Of a stretch of DNA of 64,000 nucleotides, positions 18,353-28,466 are shown in pieces. Every line of letters starts with the position of its first letter. Positions within the stretch are counted from its first letter, which is position 1. A program made the position numbers and the translations under genes. The stretch covers positions 186,001 through 250,000 of the forward strand of contig NZ_JAYGIM010000010.1 in assembly GCF_034930985.1 (NCBI RefSeq). Reading direction: 5' to 3'. The notes beneath the pieces are model-generated. The model saw nothing but the letters and a program-made list of their open reading frames with translations, ran no database searches and was not told the DNA's origin. This DNA is from Arcicella lustrica. Its GTDB lineage: Bacteria > Bacteroidota > Bacteroidia > Cytophagales > Spirosomataceae.

Positions 18353-18586
18353 TCACTTCTTTAAAAAAGGAAAAATACTTGCCCAAGTGGCAGGAAAATT
18401 TTCTAAAAAACAACCATGTCCAGTATTAGAGATAATCGCAATCCGATGTTTCGGAATAAGTCTTGCTGCTGAAACTACTCTTTCCACTGGATTACCATCA
18501 TTATGGTCGCCAGCCATTACATCGTTGTTCAAGCGTAGCTTGTTCTTTGCCTGATTCAGATAAGTAAGTAAATAGTTAAATATCAT
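18353..18586 (-). pseudogene. C-terminal relic of an alpha/beta hydrolase
   Basis: The readable frame of 77 codons encodes only the end of an alpha/beta hydrolase: the acid region MAGDHNDGNPVERV, a strand RIAIISNTGHG carrying the usual catalytic His, and FLENFPATWASIFPFLKK. The nucleophile elbow and the first two thirds of the enzyme are absent. The frame runs into the 3' end of the next upstream gene (11-base overlap at 18576-18586), so this is a deletion relic and not a small gene. It sits exactly between two paralogues, which suggests that recombination or decay removed the rest. Confidence 0.75.
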
Positions 18587-19316
18587 TTACTTTTTCGCTT
18601 ACTTTCTTAGCTTTTAAAGCTATTTTGGTTACTTTCAAATCTTTAAAATAACCAGTTGTGGCAATATCAACATATAAACCGATACTTCCTTTTTTTGATT
18701 TCCCTAACATTTTATCTACGATAAATGATGAATACTTAAGGTCATTAATAAACATTTCTGCTGATTCGCCATTAACTTCAATTCTCATTTTTATCCATTC
18801 ATTCAGAGCCACAGGCGCTGGTCCTTCATATTTGAAAGGTGCTATTTTTCGTAAAGTATCAAATTTAGCATTTGGATAAGCAAAATACTGAACAGTGTGA
18901 TTTCGGTACAGTTGGTTATCAGCTCTGCCAACTTTTGGACGAAGATAAATAGACTCCCAAGCTGAATTGTCTTCTTGAATTCTATAATAAAGACCTATAA
19001 AACCTGCTGCACCAGCAAATGGTGATGGATTCTGTATTTGGCTATACATTTTCACTTCAATGGTGCCGTTTTCAAAATCATCTAAATTTAAAAGTCGTGC
19101 ATAATGAACATCGTCCACAGTGGCTTCTAATCGGTTTATATCAAATGGGAAAGCCTTCAAATCTCTTTCTAATTTTAGTACTTTTTCACCCTGAAACTTT
19201 ATTATTTCGCCCGTTACATTAAAGAGTTGGAAGGTCTGTTTGTCGAATTGTAGGTTTTGTCCAAAACTTTCGATTGTAAAAAGACAGAGTAAACTATATA
19301 AAATATATTTTTTCAT
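18576..19316 (-). CDS. Exported concanavalin/LamG-like (DUF1080-like) protein, copy 2
   Basis: A signal peptide starting at ATG 19316 (MKKYILYSLLC to about SFGQ) supports this start over ATG 19367. One beta-sandwich domain follows, with the same landmarks as the copy at 17546-18217: GFIGLYYRIQEDNSAWESIY, LRPKVGRADNQLYRNHTVQY, NEWIKMRIEV and GYFKDLKVTK. The C-terminus adds a short Lys-rich tail and overlaps the hydrolase relic. Paralogy is seen directly. A role in binding or processing glycans or glycosides is only inferred from the fold and the location beside polysaccharide loci. Confidence 0.75.
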   Translation of the reverse strand: MKKYILYSLLCLFTIESFGQNLQFDKQTFQLFNVTGEIIKFQGEKVLKLERDLKAFPFDINRLEATVDDVHYARLLNLDDFENGTIEVKMYSQIQNPSPFAGAAGFIGLYYRIQEDNSAWESIYLRPKVGRADNQLYRNHTVQYFAYPNAKFDTLRKIAPFKYEGPAPVALNEWIKMRIEVNGESAEMFINDLKYSSFIVDKMLGKSKKGSIGLYVDIATTGYFKDLKVTKIALKAKKVSEKVNDI

Positions 19317-19391
19317 TTTTTGATTTATTAAAAATGCCACGAATGAATCATATTTTAATTCGGACATTCGTGACGATAATACATTTGTTTC

Positions 19392-19916
19392 TTAAAACAA
19401 CTTTTCTTGTGGCGGTTTTACGCCTGCCAAACGCAGATAAACTGTTGTTTGTCCTCTTTGGTGCGTTTGATGTTCAAAGCTTTTTTGTAAAACCATTTCC
19501 TTGGTTAAATCAAATCTACCAAACAATTTGATATGTTCGTTTAATTGAGCAGGCGTCATCGTTTTGATAGCGTTAATCACAAAATCATAACCTTCTATGA
19601 CCAATTTCGTCACGTTATCTTTTGATTTATCAGCCGTTTTTTCTAATTCGCCCATACCAACAGGACTTTTTACTCCTGTTGCTGCCGACACAAAAGCATA
19701 ATCAGTATCGGTTGAATGTAAAATTTGTTCAGCAAATGAACGCATTTCGGGAGTAGGTTTCAAACCATAACCAGATGCTGGCATAGCGTCTAAGTATTCT
19801 TTGGTATAAGCTTTTGCTCTTTCCCATTCTTTTGAGATTGCATCTACTGAATTTTGGGCATTTCCACTAAAGCTAATGCTTGTTAGAATAATGAAAAGGA
19901 TTTTCGTGATTTTCAT
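19392..19916 (-). CDS. Exported DinB-like four-helix protein
   Basis: This 174-residue protein has a signal peptide (to about SGNAQ) and a DinB/YfiT-type helical bundle. The likely metal-binding histidines are His67 (EQILHSTD), His149 and His152 (FEHQTHQRGQ), the normal arrangement for this fold. It is annotated by family only: members include thiol-dependent transferases and many proteins of unknown role. Export is unusual for DinB but common in Bacteroidota. It is divergent from the Crp/Fnr gene at 20169. A -7-like TAATTTTG lies at 19945-19952 (minus strand) with no matching -33. Confidence 0.8.
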   Translation of the reverse strand: MKITKILFIILTSISFSGNAQNSVDAISKEWERAKAYTKEYLDAMPASGYGLKPTPEMRSFAEQILHSTDTDYAFVSAATGVKSPVGMGELEKTADKSKDNVTKLVIEGYDFVINAIKTMTPAQLNEHIKLFGRFDLTKEMVLQKSFEHQTHQRGQTTVYLRLAGVKPPQEKLF

Positions 19917-20168
19917 GTTTGAATTTTTTGATTGGTTGATGATACAAAATTACTCAAACAGCGTCCCTAGAACCCTTAACTTATCTTAGGAAATAGGCTT
20001 AATGTAGTTTAAGAGTAAAAGCAAAAATTAGCCTTTGAAACGTAGATTAACCCTTCTTCAAGTTTATTACTTGCAATAAAGCCAGTAACTTTATGCCAAG
20101 TTTGAAGTAGCAAAAGCCATTACTTTATATAGAAGTGATTTCATACAAATTGACAAAACACATTTTAG

Positions 20169-20768
20169 ATGCAAAATCCAACTGAGGTACTCATAGATTT
20201 TTTCAACAATTATTTACCTTTAAATCAAGAAGAAATTACTTTGATTCTCGAAAAAATTACTCATCGAAATATCAAACGCCGACAAATGGTTTTACAGGAA
20301 GGTTTTGTTTGCAAACACTATTTTTTTGTCGTTAAAGGATGTTTCAAAATGTATGGAATTGATAATAAAGGAAACGAACATAACATTCAGTTTGCAGCCG
20401 AAGGAGATTGGATTATGGATATTGGCAGTTTTCACACCCAAAAACCAAGTCAGTTATTTATTGAAGCCATAGAACCCGCTGAAGTATTTCAAATAGAGCA
20501 ACAAGACCTCTATTTTTTGTACTTAAATATTCCTAAGCTCGACAGGATTTTTAAAGTAATTGTAGAAAACAAATTTGTAGAATTACAAAACCGTGTATTA
20601 CAAACGTTTAGCTCAACTGCCGAAGAGCGATATTTGGATTTTCTTGAACGATACTCAGATTTAGCTTCACGCCTACCCAATACTCAAATTGCTTCATACT
20701 TAGGAATCACACCTGAATTTTTGAGTAAAATTCGTAGAGATTTAAGTAAAAATAAGCCTTCAAAGTAA
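20169..20768 (+). CDS. Crp/Fnr-family transcriptional regulator
   Basis: At 199 residues, this has an N-terminal cyclic-nucleotide-binding-like beta-roll (EGFVCKHYFFVVKGCFKMYG, then IQFAAEGDWIMDIGSF) and a short C-terminal winged helix (LPNTQIASYLGITPEFLSKIRRDL). The Arg that contacts the cAMP phosphate in Crp is not evident, so the ligand is unknown. It is divergent from the DinB-like gene, which is a plausible target. A second member of the same subfamily lies at 58304-58882. Confidence 0.88.
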   Translation: MQNPTEVLIDFFNNYLPLNQEEITLILEKITHRNIKRRQMVLQEGFVCKHYFFVVKGCFKMYGIDNKGNEHNIQFAAEGDWIMDIGSFHTQKPSQLFIEAIEPAEVFQIEQQDLYFLYLNIPKLDRIFKVIVENKFVELQNRVLQTFSSTAEERYLDFLERYSDLASRLPNTQIASYLGITPEFLSKIRRDLSKNKPSK

Positions 20769-20802
20769 GCAAATTGCCATCATCTACTTTCAAAAAATTA
20801 GC

Positions 20803-22458
20803 TTAAAAAGCCCTGATTTCCATTATCTTACTTTCAAATGCCTCATTTGAAAGTAAGGATTTACTCTTCACTTTTGTTTTGTGATTGTAAATCGTTCTTA
20901 CAGAATATTCAAGTATTCTGGCGATTTGTTCATGGTCGCTGATACCTATACGGATAAGGGCGAAAATCCTTAAATCAAGGTCTAATGGCTGGTCGGCTTG
21001 AAGAGGATACTTATCTTCTTCTTTGAAAAATGAATTAAAAGCAGGCACAAAATTTGGAAAGAGTTTGATGAAAATCTTATCAAAACTTAAGTACAAGGCT
21101 TCTCTTTCCTTTTTCATATTGATAGAATCCAAAACTTGCCCGATGCTATCGAAGTTTTTAATGGCTAATTTTTTCTCAATATTTTTTTTGATTTTTTCTA
21201 TTTTATCAAGGTAATCAGAATACATATTGAATGAGTACCCAATGTACTCTTCTTTGATTTTATTGGCTTCTAATAACTCGTTATTGGTTGCTTGAAGTAT
21301 TTCATTCGTCTCTTGAAGGCGGTCGTTGGCTTCTTGTAATTTATGGTTGGCTTCGGTTACTTTTTTACCCGCTAATTTCAATTGCTTTAACTGTTTGAAA
21401 ATGATAAAAGCAAAAATAATAACCAGTAAAGAAAGAAATGAAACGACAAGCGTAAAAGTAAACAAGCGATTTTTTTGCCCTTCAACGGTTGATAAACGAT
21501 TCCCTTCAATAATGGGTAAAATGCCTGAAACGTGCTTTAAACGCAATTTTGCACCATAAAAATTAGCATCATTCAGGGCTTCCTTAATGAAAAGATATGC
21601 TTTTTCATCATGTTTTTGATGATAGAGTAAATCAGCAACATAAGCCAAAGCAACACCTTCTTTGGTTGACGATTTGATGTCGGCAATAGCGGCTTGAATC
21701 ATTAAATCGGTAGCAATTTCTTTTTCTTCACTTTCTATATAAGCACTTGCAAGCGACGATGCCGTCATAGCAAATTCTCGATAATTGGGATGAAATTTTT
21801 CTAAAACTAGCTTAAAATTTACTTTTGCCTCTTCAAATTTTCTTTCTTTAAGCTCTTTAATTCCCTTCACAAAATAGTATTGTAAATCTTTATTACTCAT
21901 CAAAGCAATCGCAGAATCAGAATACATATTTCCTTTTTTATTGTAAAGGTCTAAATAATATGGGTCGCCATTATAAGCTGCTAATTCATAAAAAGACCGA
22001 GACATCAAAACATAATACTCAGTACGAAGATGATTGGGCAAGCCTTTCACCTTAATACTATTCAAAGAATCAATAGACTCTTTATACATTCCAGAAGACA
22101 AAAGTGTAAAGCTTAATTGCAATTTTGCATAATTGATTTTAAGAGGATCTTTGAGTTTCTGGGCTATTTCTTGAAGCTTCAACGCATAAGTAAAAGCAGC
22201 GTCATACTGAAAAGTTTTGTATTCGCTATACAGTTTATCGTTAAGCTGAAATTGTTGCTCAAGTGTTAAACCTCCTTGTTGAAGTGTCCATTTTAGTTGC
22301 TCTATATCAGCTAATTTTTTCTTGATGTAAAGCTCTTTATGCTGTATTGCTTCATTCAACTCAGCAATCAATTTATCGTTATTCGATTTAGCAAACAAGG
22401 CTTTTTGTTGTGCATTCATCAAGAATAAACAGGCCATCATAAAATAGCGAAGCTTCAT
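20803..22458 (-). CDS. SusR-like membrane-spanning TPR regulator (DUF6377-type) of the starch locus
   Basis: It has an N-terminal signal or anchor (MKLRYFMMACLF), a periplasmic TPR-like helical region, one membrane segment (LVVSFLSLLVIIFAFIIF), a coiled coil of near-perfect heptads (EANHKLQEANDRLQETNEIL) and a C-terminal cytoplasmic helix-turn-helix (IGISDHEQIARILEYSVRTI, then YNHKTKVKSKSLL). This is the layout of SusR, which activates sus genes of Bacteroides in response to maltose. It is divergent from susC at 22839, as expected for the local regulator. The start at ATG 22458 is preferred; the frame stays open to an alternative at 22515 without the signal at its end. The maltose ligand is inferred from the downstream amylase and SusE. 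Confidence 0.85.
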   Translation of the reverse strand: MKLRYFMMACLFLMNAQQKALFAKSNNDKLIAELNEAIQHKELYIKKKLADIEQLKWTLQQGGLTLEQQFQLNDKLYSEYKTFQYDAAFTYALKLQEIAQKLKDPLKINYAKLQLSFTLLSSGMYKESIDSLNSIKVKGLPNHLRTEYYVLMSRSFYELAAYNGDPYYLDLYNKKGNMYSDSAIALMSNKDLQYYFVKGIKELKERKFEEAKVNFKLVLEKFHPNYREFAMTASSLASAYIESEEKEIATDLMIQAAIADIKSSTKEGVALAYVADLLYHQKHDEKAYLFIKEALNDANFYGAKLRLKHVSGILPIIEGNRLSTVEGQKNRLFTFTLVVSFLSLLVIIFAFIIFKQLKQLKLAGKKVTEANHKLQEANDRLQETNEILQATNNELLEANKIKEEYIGYSFNMYSDYLDKIEKIKKNIEKKLAIKNFDSIGQVLDSINMKKEREALYLSFDKIFIKLFPNFVPAFNSFFKEEDKYPLQADQPLDLDLRIFALIRIGISDHEQIARILEYSVRTIYNHKTKVKSKSLLSNEAFESKIMEIRAF

Positions 22459-22777
22459 AATTTCAATTGTTTTATATCGGTAAAAAAAGGATAATAAATA
22501 TTTAATGAAAAACATAATGGCTACAAAAATCTAATAAAATATTGGTTAGAAGAGTACATCTGAAGAAGTTTATTTTAAAAAATTACGCTATTTCAATTAG
22601 TACTTCTTGTCAAAAAAACATTTCACCTCGAATTATTTATAAAATACTCTTCAAAAATACCCAAAAAACGCTTACCTGCCATTTACCTGAAAACTCTTGT
22701 GAAATACAGTTAAACGATTGATTTTTAGTATAATATCTTTTTTTGAAATATTTATTTTTTACCTGTGGATTCACTCA

Positions 22778-22810
22778 TTTGACCTATCGGTATTCGATAA
22801 TTTACATTTG
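22778..22810 (+). promoter_or_regulatory. Bacteroidota promoter of the sus-like operon
   Basis: TTTG at 22778-22781 and TACATTTG at 22803-22810 are 21 bases apart, matching the Bacteroidota consensus at every defined position. Transcription would start near 22817. This rules out the apparent TTG start at 22743 for the SusC gene and supports ATG 22839. Confidence 0.8.
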
Positions 22811-22838
22811 TTATCGAAAAATTAATAATTCATTCATT

Positions 22839-25800
22839 ATGCAAAAAACTTTATTTCATTGGCTAAAGCAAATAGAAGCTTGGGCTATGCTCAGTTTGTT
22901 CAAGCGAATAACTCCAAGTAAGAGTTATACCTTTCTATCTTGTTTTTTGACTTTACTTTCATTGAACTTTCAATTATTGGCGCAAAGTCAACGTACCATT
23001 ACAGGAACAGTTCAAACAGAAAGTGGTGTGGCGATGGCTGGTGTTTCTGTCGTTGTAAAAGGAACCAATTTAGGAACGACAACTGATATTTCAGGAAACT
23101 ATAAACTATCGGTTTCAGCGAAAAATACGAGCTTCGTTTTTTCTCATGTTGGATTTATTTCACAAGAAATTCCTGTCAATACTCAAACAAAAATTGATGT
23201 AATTTTAAAAACCGATACCAAAGCGCTGGATGAAGTAGTGGTTGTAGGTTATGGTAGTCAAAACCGAAAAGACGTAACTGGAGCAGTTGCCACAATTTCC
23301 AGTGAAAACTTCAACCAAGGAGCAATCACCAATCCTTTGCAACAAATTGCTGGTAGAGCTGCGGGCGTAAACGTAACGCAAACAGGTAGCGAACCCGGCT
23401 CTGGACCAAGTGTGAGAATCAGGGGAATTACTTCATTAGTAGGTGGTAACGACCCGCTGGTAGTTGTTGATGGAATTCAAGGCAATATGGATTTATTGAA
23501 CCAAGTACCACCAAGTGAAATCGCCTCAATAGATGTACTGAAAGATGCTTCGGCAACGGCAATTTATGGTTCAAGAGGTGCGCCGGGTGTAATTATTGTA
23601 AGTACAAAAAAGAATAAATCAGGAAAATCTTCGGTTGAATACAGTGCTACTTTTTCGGTTGATAGAGTAGCAAAACAGTTAGAAGTACTCAGTACTGACG
23701 AATGGTGGCAACAAGCCCAAGCCAATGGTGTGCCTGCGGCGGCAAATCATGGTTCAAATACTGATTGGTTCAATATTTTATCTCGAACAGGTTCTACCCA
23801 AAATCATACACTTTCATTTGGCGGTGGCACGCAAAACTTCAATTATCGTGCTTCGTTAACAGCTATTTTACAAAATGGAATTGTGGTAAATTCTAACAAT
23901 CAAAAATACATTGGTAGAATTCAAGCAACACAAAAAGCCTTGAACGATCGCCTGACGCTGACCATGAATTTAAACAGTGGTATTAATAACACGCTTGGAA
24001 GTCCGGGAAGTGTGGGTCGTGCCGCTTTTACTTCTAATTTGATTACGAATTCTTATTTAATGCGTCCGACTGACCCAGTTTTTAATACCGATGGGAAGTA
24101 TTACACCGATCCAAACGTATTTGAATACTTCAATCCTTATGCTATTTCACAGGCTGTGGTGAACGAAGGTAGAAATAATAGTTTGTTCGGAAGTTTAAAA
24201 ACGGATTTAGAAATCATTGATAATCTGACACTTGGTTGGTTTGGTAGTTGGCGAAAAACAGATAATAATTGGGGCTATTATATGCCAGCGGTTTCTACGG
24301 TGGCTTATGCCATCAACAACAAAGGCGTTGCGAATATCAGCAATAACCGCCAAGATGAAAAGTTGATGAATATTAGTCTAAATTACAAAAAAGTATTTGG
24401 CGAACATTCCATCAATGCACTGGCACTTTACGAATGGCAAAACCAAACGTACCAAGGGAATTTCACACAAGCAAAAGGATTTATCAATGATATTGCCACT
24501 TATAATGCCCTTCAATTAGGCGATTTGACGAAAGTACAACCAGGAGATTTTTCATCGTATAAGAATGACCGTACTTTGGTTTCATTCTTAGGAAGAATCA
24601 ATTATTCGTATTTGAGTCGCTATTTATTGACGGTAAGTTTCAGAAAAGATGGCTCGTCGGTTTTTGGGGAGAATAGTAAATGGGGAAACTTCCCATCGGT
24701 AGCAGTAGCTTGGCAAATCGACCAAGAGCCATTTATGCAAAATCAAAAGGTTTTTAATCAGTTGAAATTGCGTGGTGGATACGGCGTAACAGGCAATCAG
24801 CAAGGTTTATATCCTCAAAACTCATTGTCTTTAGTGGGTGCAGCTGGCGTTACTTATTTTGGGGGAAATCAGATTACCAATTTCAATATTACTCAAAATG
24901 TTAACAAAGATTTAAGATGGGAAACCCGTAAACAATATAATGTAGGGATTGATTTTGCAGTTTTAGATAGCCGATTATCTGGTTCATTGGATGCTTTTAC
25001 AGCTACTACTGATAATTTATTATTCAATTATACTGTTCCGCAGCCTCCATTTCCTTATGGAACAATCATGGCAAATGTAGGAAGTATTAGAAATCAAGGG
25101 ATAGAAGCAAGTTTGGCTTACCAAGTTATTAAAAGTAAAAATACAAGCCTTACTTTGGCAGGAAACGTTTCGCTATTAGCCAACCAAGTAATGAACCTCA
25201 ACGGCAGTATCAATGGCGTGCCTTTGAATACTGATTATATTCCTTGGGGACCCAACTCATACTTAATTGCAGGAAAATCAATTGGTACTTTTTCTATTTT
25301 ACAACATTCAGGAAAGAATGAAAATAGAGCCGAAACAGTAATGGATGTAAATGGTGATGGTGTAATCGACCAAGGAAATAGAAGTCCCGACAGAGTATTA
25401 GCGGGCAATGCTTTACCGACTCATACTTATGCTTTTACGCCTACACTAAAGCATAAAAACTTAGATATTTCAATGGTATGGCGTGGTTCAGGTGGAAACA
25501 AAATTTACAATGGTTTACGTCAAACATTAAGTATGATGGAAAACATTGGTAAAGCCAATTTATTGGAAAGTGCCGTTCCTTTAGATTTATATACTACACA
25601 GTATGGCTCAAACCTTTGGTTAGAAAATGGTGCTTTTCTAAGATTTGAAAACCTTTCTATTGGTTACAGTTTTCATCCATTAAAACTTAAATCTATCGAA
25701 GCACTTAGGATTTCGCTTACGGGCTCAAACCTTGCGGTATTTACAAAATACTCTGGCATTGACCCAGAATTGAATGTAAGTGGTGGAAACGGATTTGGAG

Positions 25801-25865
25801 GTGATAACGGAATTTATCCACGCACAAGAAGCTTCGCCGTGGGTTTGAATGTAATTTTTAAATAA
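22839..25865 (+). CDS. susC: SusC-like TonB-dependent receptor of the starch locus
   Basis: This outer-membrane maltooligosaccharide importer by context starts at ATG 22839, since the predicted promoter lies between this and the open frame's beginning. It has an extended signal region (to about LLAQS), a carboxypeptidase-regulatory-like domain (GVAMAGVSVVVKGTNLG), the SusC motif ALDEVVVVGYG, a plug domain (VVVDGIQGN, SATAIYGSRGAPGVIIVSTK) and a barrel ending in VGLNVIFK. The DVNGDGVIDQGNRSPDRV block is the conserved SusC metal-site-like loop. SusD follows after 8 bases. The symbol reflects position in a sus-type operon with SusD, SusE and an amylase. Confidence 0.93.
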   Translation: MQKTLFHWLKQIEAWAMLSLFKRITPSKSYTFLSCFLTLLSLNFQLLAQSQRTITGTVQTESGVAMAGVSVVVKGTNLGTTTDISGNYKLSVSAKNTSFVFSHVGFISQEIPVNTQTKIDVILKTDTKALDEVVVVGYGSQNRKDVTGAVATISSENFNQGAITNPLQQIAGRAAGVNVTQTGSEPGSGPSVRIRGITSLVGGNDPLVVVDGIQGNMDLLNQVPPSEIASIDVLKDASATAIYGSRGAPGVIIVSTKKNKSGKSSVEYSATFSVDRVAKQLEVLSTDEWWQQAQANGVPAAANHGSNTDWFNILSRTGSTQNHTLSFGGGTQNFNYRASLTAILQNGIVVNSNNQKYIGRIQATQKALNDRLTLTMNLNSGINNTLGSPGSVGRAAFTSNLITNSYLMRPTDPVFNTDGKYYTDPNVFEYFNPYAISQAVVNEGRNNSLFGSLKTDLEIIDNLTLGWFGSWRKTDNNWGYYMPAVSTVAYAINNKGVANISNNRQDEKLMNISLNYKKVFGEHSINALALYEWQNQTYQGNFTQAKGFINDIATYNALQLGDLTKVQPGDFSSYKNDRTLVSFLGRINYSYLSRYLLTVSFRKDGSSVFGENSKWGNFPSVAVAWQIDQEPFMQNQKVFNQLKLRGGYGVTGNQQGLYPQNSLSLVGAAGVTYFGGNQITNFNITQNVNKDLRWETRKQYNVGIDFAVLDSRLSGSLDAFTATTDNLLFNYTVPQPPFPYGTIMANVGSIRNQGIEASLAYQVIKSKNTSLTLAGNVSLLANQVMNLNGSINGVPLNTDYIPWGPNSYLIAGKSIGTFSILQHSGKNENRAETVMDVNGDGVIDQGNRSPDRVLAGNALPTHTYAFTPTLKHKNLDISMVWRGSGGNKIYNGLRQTLSMMENIGKANLLESAVPLDLYTTQYGSNLWLENGAFLRFENLSIGYSFHPLKLKSIEALRISLTGSNLAVFTKYSGIDPELNVSGGNGFGGDNGIYPRTRSFAVGLNVIFK

Positions 25866-25873
25866 AGAAAACA

Positions 25874-27361
25874 ATGAAAAAAATAATGATACTTAGCTGT
25901 CTCAGCTTGATTTTTTTGCCAAGCTGTACAGATGTAGAAGAGAAAGTATATGATAAATATGCCGCAACCGAATTTTATAATTCGCTTGAAGGCGCAGATG
26001 TGGCTTTAGCGGGCGTTTATTCGAAAATTGGCGGAAATTGGGGTGGCGTTGGTTACGCTGGGGCAGATAATGGTTGGTACGATTTAAACACAATGGCATC
26101 CGACGAACAAGTAATTCCACACCGTAATACAGGCGACTGGCAATTAGATTTTGCTCGTTTGCACTTACATCAATGGTTGCCTACAGACGGTATCATTGGC
26201 AATACTTGGAACTGGTTGTATAACGCTATTTTTTCGGCAAACTTGGCGATTGAGCAATTGGAAAATGCGAAAGCTGCACCTGCCAAAATTGCTGAAGCAA
26301 AAGTATTAAGAGCATTTTTCTATTATTTATTGATGGATGATTTTGGAAATGTTCCTTTTTTCACTGAAAATAACGTTACCGTCGATAAAATTCCACAAAT
26401 CAGTCGCAAAGAATTGTATGATTTTGTAGTGAAGGAATTGACTGAAAATCTGGATAAATTGCCCACCACGAAAGGCGGTGAATTTTATGGTAGATTCAAT
26501 CGCTGGGCGGGTTATGCCCTTTTAGCCAAAGTATATTTGAATGCCGAAGTTTACACTGGAACTCCCAAATGGAAAGAATGCTTAAATGCTTGCGAGCAAG
26601 TAACAGCAGGCGGTTTTACGCTACACGGCGCAACTGCCAATGCTTCAAGTCCGCTGGGAAATCAGTATTATGAGCTTTTTGGAGATGTACTTCCAGAAGA
26701 TGAAACCATCTTGGCAATTTTCGCAAAAGTTAATGTGGTATCAAGAAATATTTACGGTATCAGAAGTTTAAACGGGCCACATGCACTGGCAATTCTTGGC
26801 TTTAGTGGCTGGAATGGCACGATTGTTCCGAAAAGCTATTATCAGAAATTCAACGATGCAGATATTCGTAAAAAGCAATTTTTGTCAGGACAACAACCCG
26901 GTGGCGTGAATTATTCTTTAGATGTTACTTCTTTGGACAATCCGGGAGCGGATAGAAATGCAGGTGTGCGAAATTTGAAATTTTACCCAGCCTTACCCAT
27001 GGACGGAGGCGGTGCTTCAAATGATTTTCCGATATATCGTTATGCCGATATTTTATTGATGAAAGCTGAATGCAATCTTCGTTTGGGCGATGCTGCTGCC
27101 GCAAAAACATTTATTGATGCTACCAGAAATCGTGCAGGTTTAGCAGCATTTGCCAGTAATCCGAGCTTGGAAGATATTTATAACGAACGTGGATTTGAAT
27201 TGAGTTGGGAAGGACACAGACGACAAGATATGATTCGCTTCAATACTTTTTTATTAGCTAATGATTTCAGAGGAGCTTCTCAAAATCATAGAAAACTCTT
27301 CCCAATTCCAACATCAGCCTTGAATGCGAATACTGGTTTAAAACAAAATTCAGGCTATTAA
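25874..27361 (+). CDS. susD: SusD-like starch-binding lipoprotein
   Basis: A lipoprotein signal peptide ends at LPSC (Cys near residue 18). The SusD fold is shown by AKVLRAFFYYLLMDDFGNVPFF in the TPR-like half and by IYNERGFELSWEGHRRQDMIRF near the C-terminus. At 495 residues it is close to Bacteroides SusD (about 550). It would bind starch helices or maltooligosaccharides and close the SusC channel. It lies 8 bases after SusC and 12 before SusE. The ligand is inferred from the operon. Confidence 0.93.
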   Translation: MKKIMILSCLSLIFLPSCTDVEEKVYDKYAATEFYNSLEGADVALAGVYSKIGGNWGGVGYAGADNGWYDLNTMASDEQVIPHRNTGDWQLDFARLHLHQWLPTDGIIGNTWNWLYNAIFSANLAIEQLENAKAAPAKIAEAKVLRAFFYYLLMDDFGNVPFFTENNVTVDKIPQISRKELYDFVVKELTENLDKLPTTKGGEFYGRFNRWAGYALLAKVYLNAEVYTGTPKWKECLNACEQVTAGGFTLHGATANASSPLGNQYYELFGDVLPEDETILAIFAKVNVVSRNIYGIRSLNGPHALAILGFSGWNGTIVPKSYYQKFNDADIRKKQFLSGQQPGGVNYSLDVTSLDNPGADRNAGVRNLKFYPALPMDGGGASNDFPIYRYADILLMKAECNLRLGDAAAAKTFIDATRNRAGLAAFASNPSLEDIYNERGFELSWEGHRRQDMIRFNTFLLANDFRGASQNHRKLFPIPTSALNANTGLKQNSGY

Positions 27362-27373
27362 CATAGAATACTC

Positions 27374-28456
27374 ATGAAAAAAAATATCCATCAATACTTG
27401 GCTTTTTTACTTGTTTTCTTCTTGGTTTCTTGCCAAGAAGAAGCAGAATTAACCATTCTCAAAGCGGTAAATTTCACTAATTTACCAACAGCATCAGCCA
27501 GTACGATACAACTCACTCAGGCAAAAGATAATGAAACTGTTATTACTTTTTCATGGGCAAAAGTTGATTATCCCGTGCAAGCTCCTGTTACTTATACTTT
27601 ACAATTTGATATTGCTTCTGATACAATTGGCTCAAAAGCTTGGGCAAATGCCATCAGTATTGAAGCGGGCGAAGACGTTTTGAATAAATCAATTTTAGGA
27701 AAAGATTTAAACAAAATGGCTACAGACCTCGGCTTAATGCCCAACGAACAAGGTTCTTTGGTAGTGCGAGTACAATCATATCTTGATAGAGCGGCTTTTT
27801 CAAAAGCTATTCCTATAAAAATTACGCCCTATAAAGTATTCACTGGTTATCCATCTTTATGGGTTGCGGGCGATTATCAAGGTTGGAACGTGAGCGTTGC
27901 GCCGAAACTCGTTTCTGTAAATAGCGATGGCATTTATGAAGGCTATATTTACATTCCAGCAGGCGGAACAAATGAATTCAAATTGTATGCTCAGGCAGAC
28001 TGGTCACCGACTTCTTATGGCGATGATGGTAACGGAAATGTAATTGTCGCCAATTATGCAGGAGGAAATTTTAAAGCTCCTTCAGATGGTTACTATTTGT
28101 TTTCTGTGAATTTAAAAACCATGAAGTATTTACTTATCAAAACTACTTGGGGCATTATCGGTGGTGCAACACCGGGTGGTTGGGATGCTGATACCAAGTT
28201 AAATTATAATCCAAGTACTCAAAATTGGTCGGCTACTGCTGATATGAAAGCCAATGGTTCGTTTAAGTTTAGAGCCAATAATGCTTGGCAAATAGATTTT
28301 GGACTGAATGCCAACGGAACTTTGGGCTATGCTAATCATCCTTGGTTGACTTACATTGACCAACCACAATTTACCGTGCCACAAGATGGGAATTATACCA
28401 TTAGCTTGGATTTGCATGAAGCTGGAAATTATACTTATAAGATTAAAAAGAATTAA
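27374..28456 (+). CDS. SusE/SusF-like outer-membrane starch-binding lipoprotein
   Basis: A lipoprotein signal ends at FLVSC (Cys near residue 20). An N-terminal SusE-type Ig-like domain follows (FSWAKVDYPVQAPVTYTLQF), then two starch-binding modules with aromatic faces: SLWVAGDYQGWNVSVAPKL at about 160 and WGIIGGATPGGWDADTKLNY at about 260, each ending in a segment like YLFSVNLKTMKYLLI or YTISLDLHEAGNYTYKI. Two such modules match SusE better than the three of SusF. It would hold starch at the cell surface for the amylase. It precedes the amylase gene with an intervening hairpin. Confidence 0.9.
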   Translation: MKKNIHQYLAFLLVFFLVSCQEEAELTILKAVNFTNLPTASASTIQLTQAKDNETVITFSWAKVDYPVQAPVTYTLQFDIASDTIGSKAWANAISIEAGEDVLNKSILGKDLNKMATDLGLMPNEQGSLVVRVQSYLDRAAFSKAIPIKITPYKVFTGYPSLWVAGDYQGWNVSVAPKLVSVNSDGIYEGYIYIPAGGTNEFKLYAQADWSPTSYGDDGNGNVIVANYAGGNFKAPSDGYYLFSVNLKTMKYLLIKTTWGIIGGATPGGWDADTKLNYNPSTQNWSATADMKANGSFKFRANNAWQIDFGLNANGTLGYANHPWLTYIDQPQFTVPQDGNYTISLDLHEAGNYTYKIKKN

Positions 28457-28466
28457 GATACTTTAT

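Noticed and set aside
22743..22838. N-terminal extension of the starch SusC from a TTG codon
   Set aside because: A consensus promoter lies inside this stretch (22778-22810), so it cannot be translated from that transcript; ATG 22839 gives the signal region.
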